From Sphingomonas pituitosa NBRC 102491 (GTDB lineage Bacteria; Pseudomonadota; Alphaproteobacteria; Sphingomonadales; Sphingomonadaceae): DNA of 64,000 nt. A model generated the notes under the pieces. The model saw nothing but the letters and a program-made list of their open reading frames with translations. It was not told where the DNA came from and ran no database searches. Location of the stretch: contig NZ_BCYY01000002.1 in assembly GCF_001598435.1 (NCBI RefSeq), positions 471,634 to 535,633 of the forward strand. The letters are read 5' to 3'. Position 1 is the stretch's first letter. Each line of letters starts with the position of its first letter. Positions 1 to 9,006 of this stretch are shown here, in pieces. The translations under genes and the position numbers were made by a program.

Positions 1-953
1 TCTCGCTCAGCGATCCTTGCGCCGGCGCCGCGCCGAAAGCGTCGCTGTCCGCATGCAAGCTTACCGGTGTGAGCGATGCGCAATATGGCCACATCATCCA
101 GTGCCCGGCCGAAACCTGCTCGCAGTCCTTTGGCGGCAATCCGGCGGTGAAGCCCGAGGTGGGCGACACCTACACCTTCGGTGTGGTGCTGACCCCGAAG
201 CAGCTGCCGGGCTTCTCGCTTTCGGTCGATTATTACCACATCAAGGTGAAGGGCTATATCAGCTCGCTCGACCCGTCGCTGGTGGTCAGCCAGTGCCAAA
301 CCACGGGCAATCCCTATTATTGCGGACTGTTCCGCCGCGATCCGCGCTCGGGTGCGCTTTTCGGCACCAACGGCTATGTCGTCGGCAGCACGCTCAACAC
401 CGGTTATCTGCTGACCTCGGGCATCGACGTCGCGGCAGCCTATGCGACGCGGATCGGCCGCCTTGGCAAGCTCGATGCCAATGTCGTCGGCACCTGGCTG
501 GAGCAGCAGGTGAAGGAGCCGCTGCCGGGCCTCGGCAGCTACGACTGCAAGGGCTATTTTGGCTATAGCTGCGGCCAGCCCAATCCCAACTGGCGCCATG
601 TCGCGCGGCTGACCTGGTCCGTGCCGGGCGACAAGGCGACGCTGTCGCTCGCCTGGCGGCACTTCGCGGCCACGCGCCTGTCTACCTCCTCGTCCAACGA
701 GTTCCTCAAGGACGCCGGCCCGATCAGCATCATCAACGCGCGGATCCCGGCCTATGACTATTTCGACCTCGCGACGACGGTGACGGTTGCCAAGCAGCTG
801 CAGTTCCGCGCCGGCATCAACAACCTGACCGACAAGTCGCCGCCGGCGATCGCCTCGGGCGTGCTCGCCAGCTTCGGCAACGGCAACACCTATCCGGGCG
901 TGTACGATCCGATGGGCCGCACGATGTTCTTCGGCGCGACGCTCACCTTCTGA
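1..953 (+). CDS. TonB-dependent receptor, C-terminal part (cut by window edge)
   Basis: The frame is open from the left edge (first full codon at 3) and gives 316 residues. It shows outer-membrane beta-barrel strands typical of TonB-dependent receptors: VDYYHIKVKGYISSLDP, a late strand with FRAGINNLTDKSPP, and the terminal aromatic strand ending TLTF with a C-terminal Phe, the usual barrel-assembly signal. The plug domain and TonB box lie outside the window. The internal GTG at 69 is not taken as a start because barrel homology continues upstream of it. The Cys-containing loops (for example VSQCQTTGNPYYCG) are common in sphingomonad sugar receptors. It precedes GH27 on the same strand, separated by a hairpin at 974-1000. 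Likely role: uptake of a galactose-containing oligosaccharide (inference from neighbour). Confidence 0.93.
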   Translation, partial: SLSDPCAGAAPKASLSACKLTGVSDAQYGHIIQCPAETCSQSFGGNPAVKPEVGDTYTFGVVLTPKQLPGFSLSVDYYHIKVKGYISSLDPSLVVSQCQTTGNPYYCGLFRRDPRSGALFGTNGYVVGSTLNTGYLLTSGIDVAAAYATRIGRLGKLDANVVGTWLEQQVKEPLPGLGSYDCKGYFGYSCGQPNPNWRHVARLTWSVPGDKATLSLAWRHFAATRLSTSSSNEFLKDAGPISIINARIPAYDYFDLATTVTVAKQLQFRAGINNLTDKSPPAIASGVLASFGNGNTYPGVYDPMGRTMFFGATLTF

Positions 954-973
954 GGCCGATTGCCGCTTGCCCC

Positions 974-1000
974 GGGGCCGGCCGCGCAAGCGCCGGCCCC
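974..1000 (+). terminator. GC-rich hairpin between TBDR and GH27
   Basis: GGGGCCGGC (974-982) pairs perfectly with GCCGGCCCC (992-1000) across a 9-base loop and is followed by ACCCCTTTTG. The weak T-tract suggests a terminator or an attenuator that lowers GH27 expression relative to the receptor. Confidence 0.55.
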
Positions 1001-1026
1001 ACCCCTTTTGAAATCCGGAGCTTCGC

Positions 1027-2571
1027 ATGCGTTTGTCCCTTCTCGCCGCGCTGCTGGCGACGGCGGTGTCGCCGCTCGTCCTGGGTGCCGCCCCGCTGCC
1101 CGTGCAGACGGCGGCGCCGACCGTGCCGGACCGGCTCGCCATGTTCTTCCCCGACGCGCCGGACTATCCCGGCATCCGCCTGCTGACCTTCCAGCGCGCC
1201 GCGGACGGCAGCCTCAGCGGCAGCCTGACGAGTGACTGGTACGGCACCATCGCGATGCAGAACCCGGTCGTGCAGGGGAACCGGATCGCGTTCGATACAC
1301 GTAACCTCAACGACAAGGATCGCCCCACGCGGCACTGGACAGTGACGGTCTCCGCCGATGGCCGCGCCTTGCTCGACGGCGGCGTCTGGCATGCCGACCT
1401 GCACCAGCAGGGCCGCCCCGCGACCGCGGCGGAGCTGGCCGCCCATCGCTTCGTTCCGGTCGCGCTGCCGCCGATGGGCAGCCTCGCGCCCGACGGACTG
1501 GCGAAGACGCCGCCGATGGGGTGGAGCAGCTGGAACAAGTTCGCCGAGAAGATCGACGACCAGACGGTGCGGGCGATCGCCGACGCGATGGTGTCTACCG
1601 GACTGCGCGACGCCGGCTATCGCTATGTCAACATCGACGATGGCTGGCAGGGCTCGCGCGGCCCCGACGGGCGGCTGCGCCCCAATGCCAAGTTCCCGGA
1701 CATGAAGGCGCTGGCCGACTATGTCCACGCGCGCGGCCTGAAGCTCGGCATCTATTCCTCGCCTGGGCCCCGCACCTGCGCCGGCTATGAAGGCAGCTAC
1801 GGCCATGTCCGCCAGGACGCGCAGACCTTCGCGGAATGGGGCGTCGACTATCTCAAATATGATCTCTGCTCGGGCGAATGGTTCTATGCGGATGCCGATA
1901 CGGTGACGCGCAGCTATTACGAAATGGGCGCCGCGTTGCGCGAGACCGGCCGGCCCATCCTCTATTCGCTGTGCGAATATGGCCGGTTCGACGTGGGCAG
2001 CTGGGGGCGCCGGGTCGGCGGCCATCTGTGGCGGACGACCGGCGACATCACCGACGATTACCCGACCATGGCGAAGATCGGTTTCGATCATAACGGCAAG
2101 CCGGGCGACGCCGGCCCCGGCGGCTGGAACGATCCGGACATGCTGGAGATCGGCAATGGCGGCATGGGCGAGGACGCCTATCGCACGCACCTCACCTTGT
2201 GGGCGATGTCCGCCGCGCCGCTGATGATGGGGCACGACGTACGCCAGACCAGCCCCGCGGCACTGGCGATGCTGCGCAACCGCGCGCTGATCGCGCTCGA
2301 TCAGGACCCGCGCGGCGTGCAGGGCGCCGCGATCCGGCGCGAGGGCGGCCGCGAGGTGTGGCGCAAGCCGCTCGCCGACGGATCGGTGGCGCTGGCGCTG
2401 TTCAACCGCGGCGACACACCGGCCGTGATCGCCTACGGCCCTGCCGATGCGGGGTGGCAGCGCTTCGGCGCGGTGCGCGACCTGTGGACCGGCAAGCCCG
2501 TTGCGGCGGACCAGCGCCAGGCCACCGTCCGGGCGCAGGGTGTGGTGCTGCTGAAGCTGCGCGGGCGCTGA
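1027..2571 (+). CDS. GH27 alpha-galactosidase, secreted
   Basis: 514 residues with a signal peptide (about 1-24, ending near VLGAAPLP). An uncharacterised N-terminal segment (about 30-150) precedes the catalytic (beta/alpha)8 barrel, which starts at PPMGWSSWNKF (Met about 164). GH27 hallmarks are VNIDDGWQ, the nucleophile Asp279 in YLKYDLC, and the WNDPDM motif (Asp369/Asp371) that supplies the acid/base. A beta-sandwich follows, ending in VVLLKLRGR. The start is set by GGAG at 1017-1020, six bases before ATG. The reaction is hydrolysis of terminal alpha-galactosyl (in some members beta-L-arabinopyranosyl) residues in the periplasm or outside the cell. It converges with the GH43 gene, with only 4 bases between stop codons. 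The family is secure; the exact sugar is not. Confidence 0.93.
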   Translation: MRLSLLAALLATAVSPLVLGAAPLPVQTAAPTVPDRLAMFFPDAPDYPGIRLLTFQRAADGSLSGSLTSDWYGTIAMQNPVVQGNRIAFDTRNLNDKDRPTRHWTVTVSADGRALLDGGVWHADLHQQGRPATAAELAAHRFVPVALPPMGSLAPDGLAKTPPMGWSSWNKFAEKIDDQTVRAIADAMVSTGLRDAGYRYVNIDDGWQGSRGPDGRLRPNAKFPDMKALADYVHARGLKLGIYSSPGPRTCAGYEGSYGHVRQDAQTFAEWGVDYLKYDLCSGEWFYADADTVTRSYYEMGAALRETGRPILYSLCEYGRFDVGSWGRRVGGHLWRTTGDITDDYPTMAKIGFDHNGKPGDAGPGGWNDPDMLEIGNGGMGEDAYRTHLTLWAMSAAPLMMGHDVRQTSPAALAMLRNRALIALDQDPRGVQGAAIRREGGREVWRKPLADGSVALALFNRGDTPAVIAYGPADAGWQRFGAVRDLWTGKPVAADQRQATVRAQGVVLLKLRGR

Positions 2572-2575
2572 GGCC

Positions 2576-4159
2576 TTATGCGCAGCGCCCCGTGCCTGCC
2601 GGAACGGGCGGGCTCGGCGGCGGCACGACCGGCCTGGACGACAGCACTTCCCATTCCTCGATGCCGAAGGCGGCATAGCTCTTGCCGTCGGTCGAGGCGT
2701 CGAGCACCAGTCGGAGACACCGGGTGGTGACAGGCTGGAAGCGCAGCGCGACGGGCGCGTCGGTGCTTGCGGCAGGTGCGGCCGAAGTCGCGAGCCGGCG
2801 CCAGTGCCCGCCGTCCCCCACTTCCAGATGCCAGCCGCGTGGCGGGGCAACGCCCTCGCCCGAACCGGCCGGGCGGTCACCCCAGAACTTCACGCGCACG
2901 CCGCTGATCGTGACCGGCTGGTCCCAGCGATATTGCACCCAGCCCTGCGCCACGTCCCCGCGCCCGTTCCAGCTTCCCCACATGTCGGGCGGGAGTGGTG
3001 CTGGATAGACCACGCCGTCGTTCAGCGCCGCCAGCCGATATTGCAGCGGAATCGGCACGTTGAACGCGGTGGGGTGCGCGATGCGGGCCACGTTGGGCGT
3101 GGGCGTGCGGTTCGCCGGCGCCCGGGTCTGCACCACCTTGCGGATCGCGGCCGGCGAGACGCTGTCGTCCCATTCCACCCGATCGATGGCGACGCTGCGG
3201 CGGAAATGGCCGCCCAGCTTCGCGTCGGCAGTGTGATAGGCCATGTACCACTGGCCCTTGAACGGCACCATGCCCTGGTGGGACGTGGTCGAGGAAACGG
3301 GATCGAGGATCACCCCGCGATAGGTCCAGGGGCCGAGCGGCGTCGGCGCGGTGCCATAGGCCTGGCAGGCATGGTAGACCGCCTGGGTGCAGGGCGATTG
3401 CGGCCCGGCATGGTTGGCCGCATAGACCATGTACCAGGTGCCCTTCCGCTCGAAGAGCCACGGCGCCTCGAAGAAGCCGGTAAGCGTCGTCACCGTTACG
3501 GGCGCCCCGACCGTCTTCATGTCCGCCCCCAGCCGCGCGCCGCGCAGCTGGCCGAAGGTGCCCCAGTAAATATACGCCGCGCCGTCCGGGCCCAGCGCCA
3601 CCGTCGGGTCGATGTTCTGGATGTTGTTTTCCACCGGCAGGCGCTGCGACAGGATCGGCCCTTCCGGATGCCAGTCGCGCCAGGGCCCGAGCGGGCTGTC
3701 GGCAACGGCGACGCCGATGCCCATGCAGTCGCGGTCCTTGCAGTCGCGCTGCTCGACCGGGGCATAGAGGTAGAAGCGCTTGTCGGCGCCCTGCACCATC
3801 TGCGCGGCCCAGGCGGCGCTGTCGCTCGCCCAGGCGAAGAGCTGGTCGGGGCGCAGGAAATGGGGATGGAGCGTCCAGTTGCCGGACGCGGGATCCTTGC
3901 TCGTCAGCAGCGCCCATTCGTGCATCACGAAGCCCGCTTCGTCACGCCGCGCCTCGTCGCGTCCGGTGACGATGTAGAAGGTGTCTCCCACCGCCAGCGG
4001 CGCGGGATCGGCGGAATAGAGGCTGCCGTCCGCCACGATCGGGTTCGCCGTCGCGTGCACGGCGAGCGGCGCCGCCGGGCCCTGCTGCGCCTTCGCGGCC
4101 GGGACGGAAAGGGCGGCGGCGGCGAGCAGCCAGGCTTTGGTCGAGAAACGCAGCATCAT
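2576..4159 (-). CDS. GH43 family glycosidase with C-terminal discoidin-like domain
   Basis: 527 residues with a signal peptide (about 1-24, cleaved near AKAQQ). The five-bladed propeller begins at YSADPAPLAVGDTFYIVTGRD, where Asp51 is the expected catalytic base. Further propeller blocks are NIDPTVALGPDGAAYIYWG and FFEAPWLFERKGTWYMVYA, the latter carrying the likely catalytic Glu. From about residue 355 the protein changes to a galactose-binding (F5/8 type C, CBM32-like) fold with GWVQYRWDQPVTISGVRVKFW and RCLRLVLDAS. GH43 enzymes act on alpha-L-arabinofuranosides or beta-xylosides. It lies downstream of the TBDR on the same strand, with a hairpin at 4177-4208 between them. The substrate is not decided by sequence. 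Confidence 0.88.
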   Translation of the reverse strand: MMLRFSTKAWLLAAAALSVPAAKAQQGPAAPLAVHATANPIVADGSLYSADPAPLAVGDTFYIVTGRDEARRDEAGFVMHEWALLTSKDPASGNWTLHPHFLRPDQLFAWASDSAAWAAQMVQGADKRFYLYAPVEQRDCKDRDCMGIGVAVADSPLGPWRDWHPEGPILSQRLPVENNIQNIDPTVALGPDGAAYIYWGTFGQLRGARLGADMKTVGAPVTVTTLTGFFEAPWLFERKGTWYMVYAANHAGPQSPCTQAVYHACQAYGTAPTPLGPWTYRGVILDPVSSTTSHQGMVPFKGQWYMAYHTADAKLGGHFRRSVAIDRVEWDDSVSPAAIRKVVQTRAPANRTPTPNVARIAHPTAFNVPIPLQYRLAALNDGVVYPAPLPPDMWGSWNGRGDVAQGWVQYRWDQPVTISGVRVKFWGDRPAGSGEGVAPPRGWHLEVGDGGHWRRLATSAAPAASTDAPVALRFQPVTTRCLRLVLDASTDGKSYAAFGIEEWEVLSSRPVVPPPSPPVPAGTGRCA

Positions 4160-4176
4160 CTATCCTGAACGGAAAA

Positions 4177-4208
4177 GCCCCGGGGAACGGCAGGGCCGCG
4201 CCCCGGGC
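4177..4208 (-). terminator. Hairpin with T-run downstream of TBDR
   Basis: Read on the minus strand, GCCCGGGG and CCCCGGGGC form a GC stem (one bulge) followed by TTTTCC. It lies between the TBDR stop and the GH43 start, so it is either the receptor terminator or an attenuator before GH43. Confidence 0.55.
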
Positions 4209-4219
4209 AGTCGTGGGTC

Positions 4220-6991
4220 TCAGAAGCGGACGCGCGTGCTGAGCTGGACGGTGCGCGCCTGTTCGCGCACGCCGACAGGCAGCGACTGGAACGCGCCGAA
4301 ATAGGAATAGGTGTTGTTCTTGAGCAGGTTCGTCGCCTCCAGGCTGAACGTGACGAACTTGAACGGCGTGACGTTCACCGCCGCGTCCAGCCGCGACGTC
4401 GCCTTGTTGTAGACCGAATAGCCCGGGTCGACATAGTTGATGTTGGTCTTGAAGCTCGACCGGTAGTTGTAGGCAACGCGGGCGCTGAGCACCGGCGTGT
4501 CGTAGATCAGCGCGACGTTGCCGGTATATTTGGACGTAAAGGGCGGCTGGAATACGCCGGGCACGTTCGGCACCTGGTCGTCCGGATAGAGGTGCAACTG
4601 GCCGACCGGGATGTAGGTCGCGTTGGCATTGATGCCGAAATGCTTGGCGATGCCGGGCAGGAAGTCGAAGAAGACGTTCACCTGGCCTTCGAGGCCGAAG
4701 ATCTTGCCCGGGCCTGCGTTCCGCGGCTTTTCCACCGGATGAACGCTCCCGAGTTCCGGCACCAGTTCCGGGCTGCGAGTAGAATAGATAAACCCGGTCT
4801 GGTTCTTGAGGAAGGTGCCAAGGGAAACCATGCCGCTCTTCCCGAAATAATATTCGAGCGAGGCATCGTAATTGTTTTCCTGGACCGCCTTCAGGTCCGG
4901 GTTGCCAGCATAGACCGTTCCGGTCGGATTGGCCACCGCGTCGCGCAGTTCCTTGAAGTTGCGCATCGCGAAGAATTCCGGGCGCTGCACATTGTGGGTA
5001 TAGGACAGGCGCAGCTGCAGCTTGCTGGAGAAGTGCAGGATCGCCGTGGCGCTGGGCAGCAGGTCCACATAGTTCGCCTTGCTCGGCACCTGCGTCATCA
5101 CCAGCGTGAAGCTGGGATCGATCTTGCCGTTCGGGCCGAGCAGCCAGTTATACTGGGTGCTGGCCGCCTGGCCCCAGGTGTTGACATAGCGCAGGCCAAG
5201 CGCGCCATCGACCGGGAAGCCGACGTCGAAACCGTAATTGGCCTCGCCATAGGCCGCGAAGGTCCGCTCGGTCTCGGCAAAGCCCTGACCCGGATCATTG
5301 CCGCCGGGCGTGGCGCTGGTCCAGTCGCGGCCCTGCAGATCTGCGCCGCTGGTCAGCAGATACTGGCGCACCGCGCTGAACCGGTCGAAATATTGCGCGT
5401 TGTCGAAATGGTTCCAGGTCGGGATCTGCCCCGCACCGCGCGTGTCCGGGCGGGTCGTCGCCAGGCCGATTCCGAGCGCCGAGCTGACGGACTGGAGCGT
5501 CGGCGCGTTCGCGACGTTGAAATAGAAGGCGTCCCGATAACCATAGATGAAGTTCATCGTCCGCTTGGTGAAGCGCGTACCGAAGCGGAAGGTGCGCAGC
5601 AGCCCGGTGGTGCTGGCCTCCACGGTGAAATCGAGCTTGCCGGCGAAGAACGTGTCATGGTTGTCGCCGTTCTGGTCGTGGACCTGGAACAGCTTGTAGT
5701 TGGCGGCATTGGCGATATCCACGCCGGGGTAGCTCACGAACGGCCCGCCGCCGGGAACGTTGGGCGAATTGAAGTCCACGTTCACCGCCGTCGCGCCGCT
5801 CAGCCGATATTGCTGCTGCACGAAATAGTTGGTGGAATCGCTCCAGTTATACTGCGCGCCGAAATCGATGCGGACATGCCCGCCATTCCAGTGCGTCTCG
5901 AAATTGGCGTTATAGGTATCGCTGTCGCGCTTGGTGTAGATCGATAGCGGCCCGCCGTTCACGCCGTTCGGGTTGTTGGACGTCAGCGAGCGGATGGTGC
6001 CGTCACTGTTGGTCACGACGTTGGAATAGGTGCCGCCGCCGTCGTTGGTGACGATCTTCAGATAATCCTGGTTCGCCGTCTCGCGCGCGCCGAGATAGGC
6101 GCCCTCCAGCACGAAATCGAGCTTGTCGCTGGCCCGCCACTGCCAGGCGGCGTTGAGCGAGGGGCGCTTGATCGCGCCGGACTCCACGCCATAGGTGATC
6201 GCATAGGGCACGATCGTGCCCTGCAGCGCCGCGGGCAGGCTGCGCCCCGCCGTGGTATCGGCAGGCACCGCGTAGGGCGATTCCGCGGCGATGAAGTTCT
6301 CGTTGTAGGTGTTGCGCGTGTAGGAGCCGTTGAGCAGCAGCCCCATCTCGCCGATCGGCGTCTCGAAGCGCTTGCCCACCAGCACGCTGGCATAGGGGCT
6401 CTTGGTGTTGCCCAGATCGGAGAAGGTCTCGCGGAAGCTGCCGGCCAGCGTCCAGCCCTTGCGAAGATCGAGGGGGCGTCGCAGCTCGACGTTCACCGTG
6501 CCGGCGATGCCGCCCTCGGGCTGGTCGGCGCTGCGGGTCTTGTAGACTTCCACCGATTTGAGCAGCTCGGCCGGGATGTCCGACAGGCTCAGCGCGCGCG
6601 AGCCGGCCGAACCGGCCTCCGTACCGTTGATCGTGGTCTGCACGTCGCCCAGGCCGCGGATGGTGACGCTGGAGCCCTCGCCGTGCACCCGGTCGATCTG
6701 CACCCCGGGCACGCGCGCCAGCGCTTCGGGCACATTGTTGTCGGGCAGCTTGCCGACATCCTCTGCGACCACCGAGTCCACGATCTGCTTGGCCTTGCGC
6801 TTCCGGTTCCGCGCATCGGTGATGCTGCCGCGGACGCCGGTGATGACGACCTGGTCGTCCTTCTTCGGCTCGGCGTTTTCCTCCGGCGCGGCCCGATCCT
6901 GCGCGAACGCAGGGGCTGCAGAGGCGACCAACGGCATCGCCAGAACCAACGCCAAACCACTAGTCCGACAGTAAAGCCCGCACTTGCGCAT
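4220..6991 (-). CDS. TonB-dependent receptor (Xanthomonas/Caulobacter type)
   Basis: 923 residues from the ATG at 6991, where GGGGGCG sits at good spacing. An ATG 33 bases upstream is rejected because GGGGGA abuts it directly. Signal peptide about 1-31 (LVLAMPLVASAAPAFAQD), then the TonB-box-like DQVVITGVRGS. The plug has LPDNNVPEALARVPGVQIDR and SSVTIRGLGDVQTTINGTE. The long beta-barrel ends in STRVRF with C-terminal Phe. It should import a glycan oligomer across the outer membrane with TonB/ExbBD energy. Its promoter carries a palindrome shared with GH127 and the S9 peptidase, placing it in the module B regulon although it also sits beside GH43. Specificity cannot be read from sequence. Confidence 0.95.
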   Translation of the reverse strand: MRKCGLYCRTSGLALVLAMPLVASAAPAFAQDRAAPEENAEPKKDDQVVITGVRGSITDARNRKRKAKQIVDSVVAEDVGKLPDNNVPEALARVPGVQIDRVHGEGSSVTIRGLGDVQTTINGTEAGSAGSRALSLSDIPAELLKSVEVYKTRSADQPEGGIAGTVNVELRRPLDLRKGWTLAGSFRETFSDLGNTKSPYASVLVGKRFETPIGEMGLLLNGSYTRNTYNENFIAAESPYAVPADTTAGRSLPAALQGTIVPYAITYGVESGAIKRPSLNAAWQWRASDKLDFVLEGAYLGARETANQDYLKIVTNDGGGTYSNVVTNSDGTIRSLTSNNPNGVNGGPLSIYTKRDSDTYNANFETHWNGGHVRIDFGAQYNWSDSTNYFVQQQYRLSGATAVNVDFNSPNVPGGGPFVSYPGVDIANAANYKLFQVHDQNGDNHDTFFAGKLDFTVEASTTGLLRTFRFGTRFTKRTMNFIYGYRDAFYFNVANAPTLQSVSSALGIGLATTRPDTRGAGQIPTWNHFDNAQYFDRFSAVRQYLLTSGADLQGRDWTSATPGGNDPGQGFAETERTFAAYGEANYGFDVGFPVDGALGLRYVNTWGQAASTQYNWLLGPNGKIDPSFTLVMTQVPSKANYVDLLPSATAILHFSSKLQLRLSYTHNVQRPEFFAMRNFKELRDAVANPTGTVYAGNPDLKAVQENNYDASLEYYFGKSGMVSLGTFLKNQTGFIYSTRSPELVPELGSVHPVEKPRNAGPGKIFGLEGQVNVFFDFLPGIAKHFGINANATYIPVGQLHLYPDDQVPNVPGVFQPPFTSKYTGNVALIYDTPVLSARVAYNYRSSFKTNINYVDPGYSVYNKATSRLDAAVNVTPFKFVTFSLEATNLLKNNTYSYFGAFQSLPVGVREQARTVQLSTRVRF

Positions 6992-7044
6992 CTTGATCGC
7001 CCCCTGAAGCGGCCTCAGGTCCATTCCCCCGGCCCTGGGACATT

Positions 7045-7072
7045 CTTATATCGTATACGGTATGTGTAGCAA
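7045..7072 (-). promoter_or_regulatory. TBDR promoter with CGTATA operator in the spacer
   Basis: Minus strand: -35 TTGCTA (7072-7067), 16-base spacer, -10 TATAAG (7050-7045). The spacer contains ATACCGTATACGAT (7063-7050), matching sites at 12430-12441 and 12492-12510. The position suits repression by a GntR-like dimer (inference). Confidence 0.6.
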
Positions 7073-7190
7073 GTTTGTAATGCTCCGGCAAAAGCGAGCG
7101 CATGTTGGTTGCGCACGATCGCCAGCAGACTGTCGCCAAGTTGCAACACCCACGCGACCCGTCGCGGGGCGCGTTGCTGCGAATGCGAAA

Positions 7191-7221
7191 ACGGCAAGGG
7201 CAGTAGTTCTGCCCTTGCCGT
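7191..7221 (-). terminator. Intrinsic terminator of the GH127-reductase-DUF885 operon
   Basis: A perfect 13-base-pair stem (ACGGCAAGGGCAG with CTGCCCTTGCCGT, loop TAGTT) lies 34 bases after the DUF885 stop. On the minus strand the stem runs into TTTTCGC. Confidence 0.82.
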
Positions 7222-7254
7222 CCCTGCCTTGCCTATATCTGGCACGCCTGCCGT

Positions 7255-9006
7255 TCATTCCTCGTCGGGATAGGGGCCCTTGCCGCCTTCGCGGATGAAC
7301 TGGTCGGTGCGCTGGTCGATCACCGTCAGCGGCACCGACCCGAGTTGGAGCATCGCATCGTGCCATGCGCGGATGTTGAACTTCGGCCCCAGCGCCTTCT
7401 CGGCACGTGCGCGGGCGTCCAGGAACGCCAGTTCGCCCATATAGTAGCTCAGCGCCTGGCCCGGCCAGGCGATGTACCGATCCACCTCGGTCTCGATCTC
7501 GTGATTGCTGAGCGCGGTATTGTCGCGGAGGAAGGCCTGCGCCTGCTCGCGGGTCCAGCCCATGGCGTGGATCCCGGTATCCACCACCAGCCGCGCGGCG
7601 CGCCACATCTGGTAGCTGAGCATGCCGAACTGGTCGTACGGCGTCTCGTACATGCCCATCTCGACGCCCAGCTTCTCCGAGTAGAGCGCCCAGCCCTCGC
7701 CATAGGCCGAGAGATAGGTGTCGCGCCGGAACGGCGGCAGGTCCTTGTTCTCGTTCGCCAGCGGCATCTGGAAGGCGTGGCCCGGCGCGCTTTCGTGCAG
7801 GGTCAGCGCGGTCAGCTGGTAGAAGGGCCGTGACTTCAGGTCATAGGTGTTGACCAGATAGACGCCGGGGCCGCCGCGTCCGCCGGTATAGAAGGGGGCG
7901 AGATCGTCCGGCACCGGCACAATGGCGAAGCGGCGGCGCGGCAGGCGGCCGAAATACTGCCCTGCCTTGCCATCGAACTGCTTGGCGGCCCAGGCGGCAT
8001 GGTACAGCAGCTCCTGCGGCGTCCTGGCGTAAAATTGCGGATCGGTGCGCAGGAAGTTGAGAAAGGCCGGCAGGTCGCCATCGAACTTCGCCGCGGCCTT
8101 CACCTGCAGCATTTCCGCGCGGATCTTCGCCACCTCGCGCACGCCCACGGCGTGGACCTGCTCGGCGGTCATGTCGCGCGTCACATATTCGCGGATCTTC
8201 GACTGGTAATAGGCCCTGCCGTCGGGCAGCTCGATCGCCGCCAGCGCGGTGCGCGCGCCGGGGATATAGTCCTTGCGCAGGAAGTCGAGCAGCTTGCGGT
8301 GCGCCGGGACGACCGCCTCGCGGATCGCCGCCGCTCCCTCGCGGCGCAGCTCCGCCTGCACGGCGGCGGGGATGGCGCCGGGAAACTTCTTGAACGGCGT
8401 GTAGAACAGGTTCTCCTCGAGCGGGGCCTCCACCACTTGCGCCACGCCGATGTCGCGGCCGGTGAGCGTCACGCTGGGCGGCGTGAACCCGCGCGCGAGG
8501 CCGGCGCGCATATTGGCGATGTTCTGGTCGAAATAGCGCGGCAGGTCCCGCAGCGTCCTGATATAGGCGCGGTACTGGTCCTCGCGGACAAAGGCGTCGC
8601 GTGCCGACCCGGCGACGTCGCTCCAGAAGCTGCTGTCGGAATTGAGCGGCTTTTCATAGTCGCGAAAGCGCTGTTCGGCGAGCAACGCATCGATCTGCCC
8701 CTTGTAGACCAGATAGTCGATCCGCCCCTTGGGGCTGAGCTTCGCCGGATCGATCGCCGCCAGCTGGCGCGACACCGCCGTCCAGCGCGCCAGCCGCGCC
8801 GCCTGCGCCGCCGGGCCGACATCGGGCAGCCCGCCCTGCGCGGCGGGGCTGTCCTCGCCCGGCCCCTGCTGGGTGGTGCGCCACTTGTACTCCACATCGA
8901 TGATCGCCTTGAGCTTCGCGTCGGCGCTGACCGGGCGGGCCGGCTTCGGCGCGGGCGAAGCGGCGGTGGCGAGCAGGGCGGCGGAGAGGAGAAGGATCGG
9001 TTTCAT
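7255..9006 (-). CDS. DUF885 family protein, probable secreted metallopeptidase
   Basis: 583 residues from the ATG at 9006, whose ATGA overlaps the stop of the upstream reductase gene. The frame stays open much further upstream, but that part only shadows the reductase. Signal peptide about 1-20 (LLLSAALLATAASPAP). The centre has LTLHESAPGHAFQ, a zinc-peptidase-like HExxPGH motif. The next conserved block includes YGEGWALYSEKLGVEMGMY, where the GEGWA glutamate is the likely third metal ligand. The family is poorly characterised biochemically, so peptidase activity is inference. It is the last gene of the GH127 operon, closed by the hairpin at 7191-7221. In this context it would cleave peptide freed of its glycans. 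Confidence 0.85.
   Translation of the reverse strand: MKPILLLSAALLATAASPAPKPARPVSADAKLKAIIDVEYKWRTTQQGPGEDSPAAQGGLPDVGPAAQAARLARWTAVSRQLAAIDPAKLSPKGRIDYLVYKGQIDALLAEQRFRDYEKPLNSDSSFWSDVAGSARDAFVREDQYRAYIRTLRDLPRYFDQNIANMRAGLARGFTPPSVTLTGRDIGVAQVVEAPLEENLFYTPFKKFPGAIPAAVQAELRREGAAAIREAVVPAHRKLLDFLRKDYIPGARTALAAIELPDGRAYYQSKIREYVTRDMTAEQVHAVGVREVAKIRAEMLQVKAAAKFDGDLPAFLNFLRTDPQFYARTPQELLYHAAWAAKQFDGKAGQYFGRLPRRRFAIVPVPDDLAPFYTGGRGGPGVYLVNTYDLKSRPFYQLTALTLHESAPGHAFQMPLANENKDLPPFRRDTYLSAYGEGWALYSEKLGVEMGMYETPYDQFGMLSYQMWRAARLVVDTGIHAMGWTREQAQAFLRDNTALSNHEIETEVDRYIAWPGQALSYYMGELAFLDARARAEKALGPKFNIRAWHDAMLQLGSVPLTVIDQRTDQFIREGGKGPYPDEE

Noticed and set aside
943..4168. Long open frames antisense to GH27 (943-2880) and GH43 (2804-4168)
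   Set aside because: Arg/Ala/Pro-rich shadows caused by high GC at codon position three; no domain and no ribosome site, while the opposite strand has clear enzymes.
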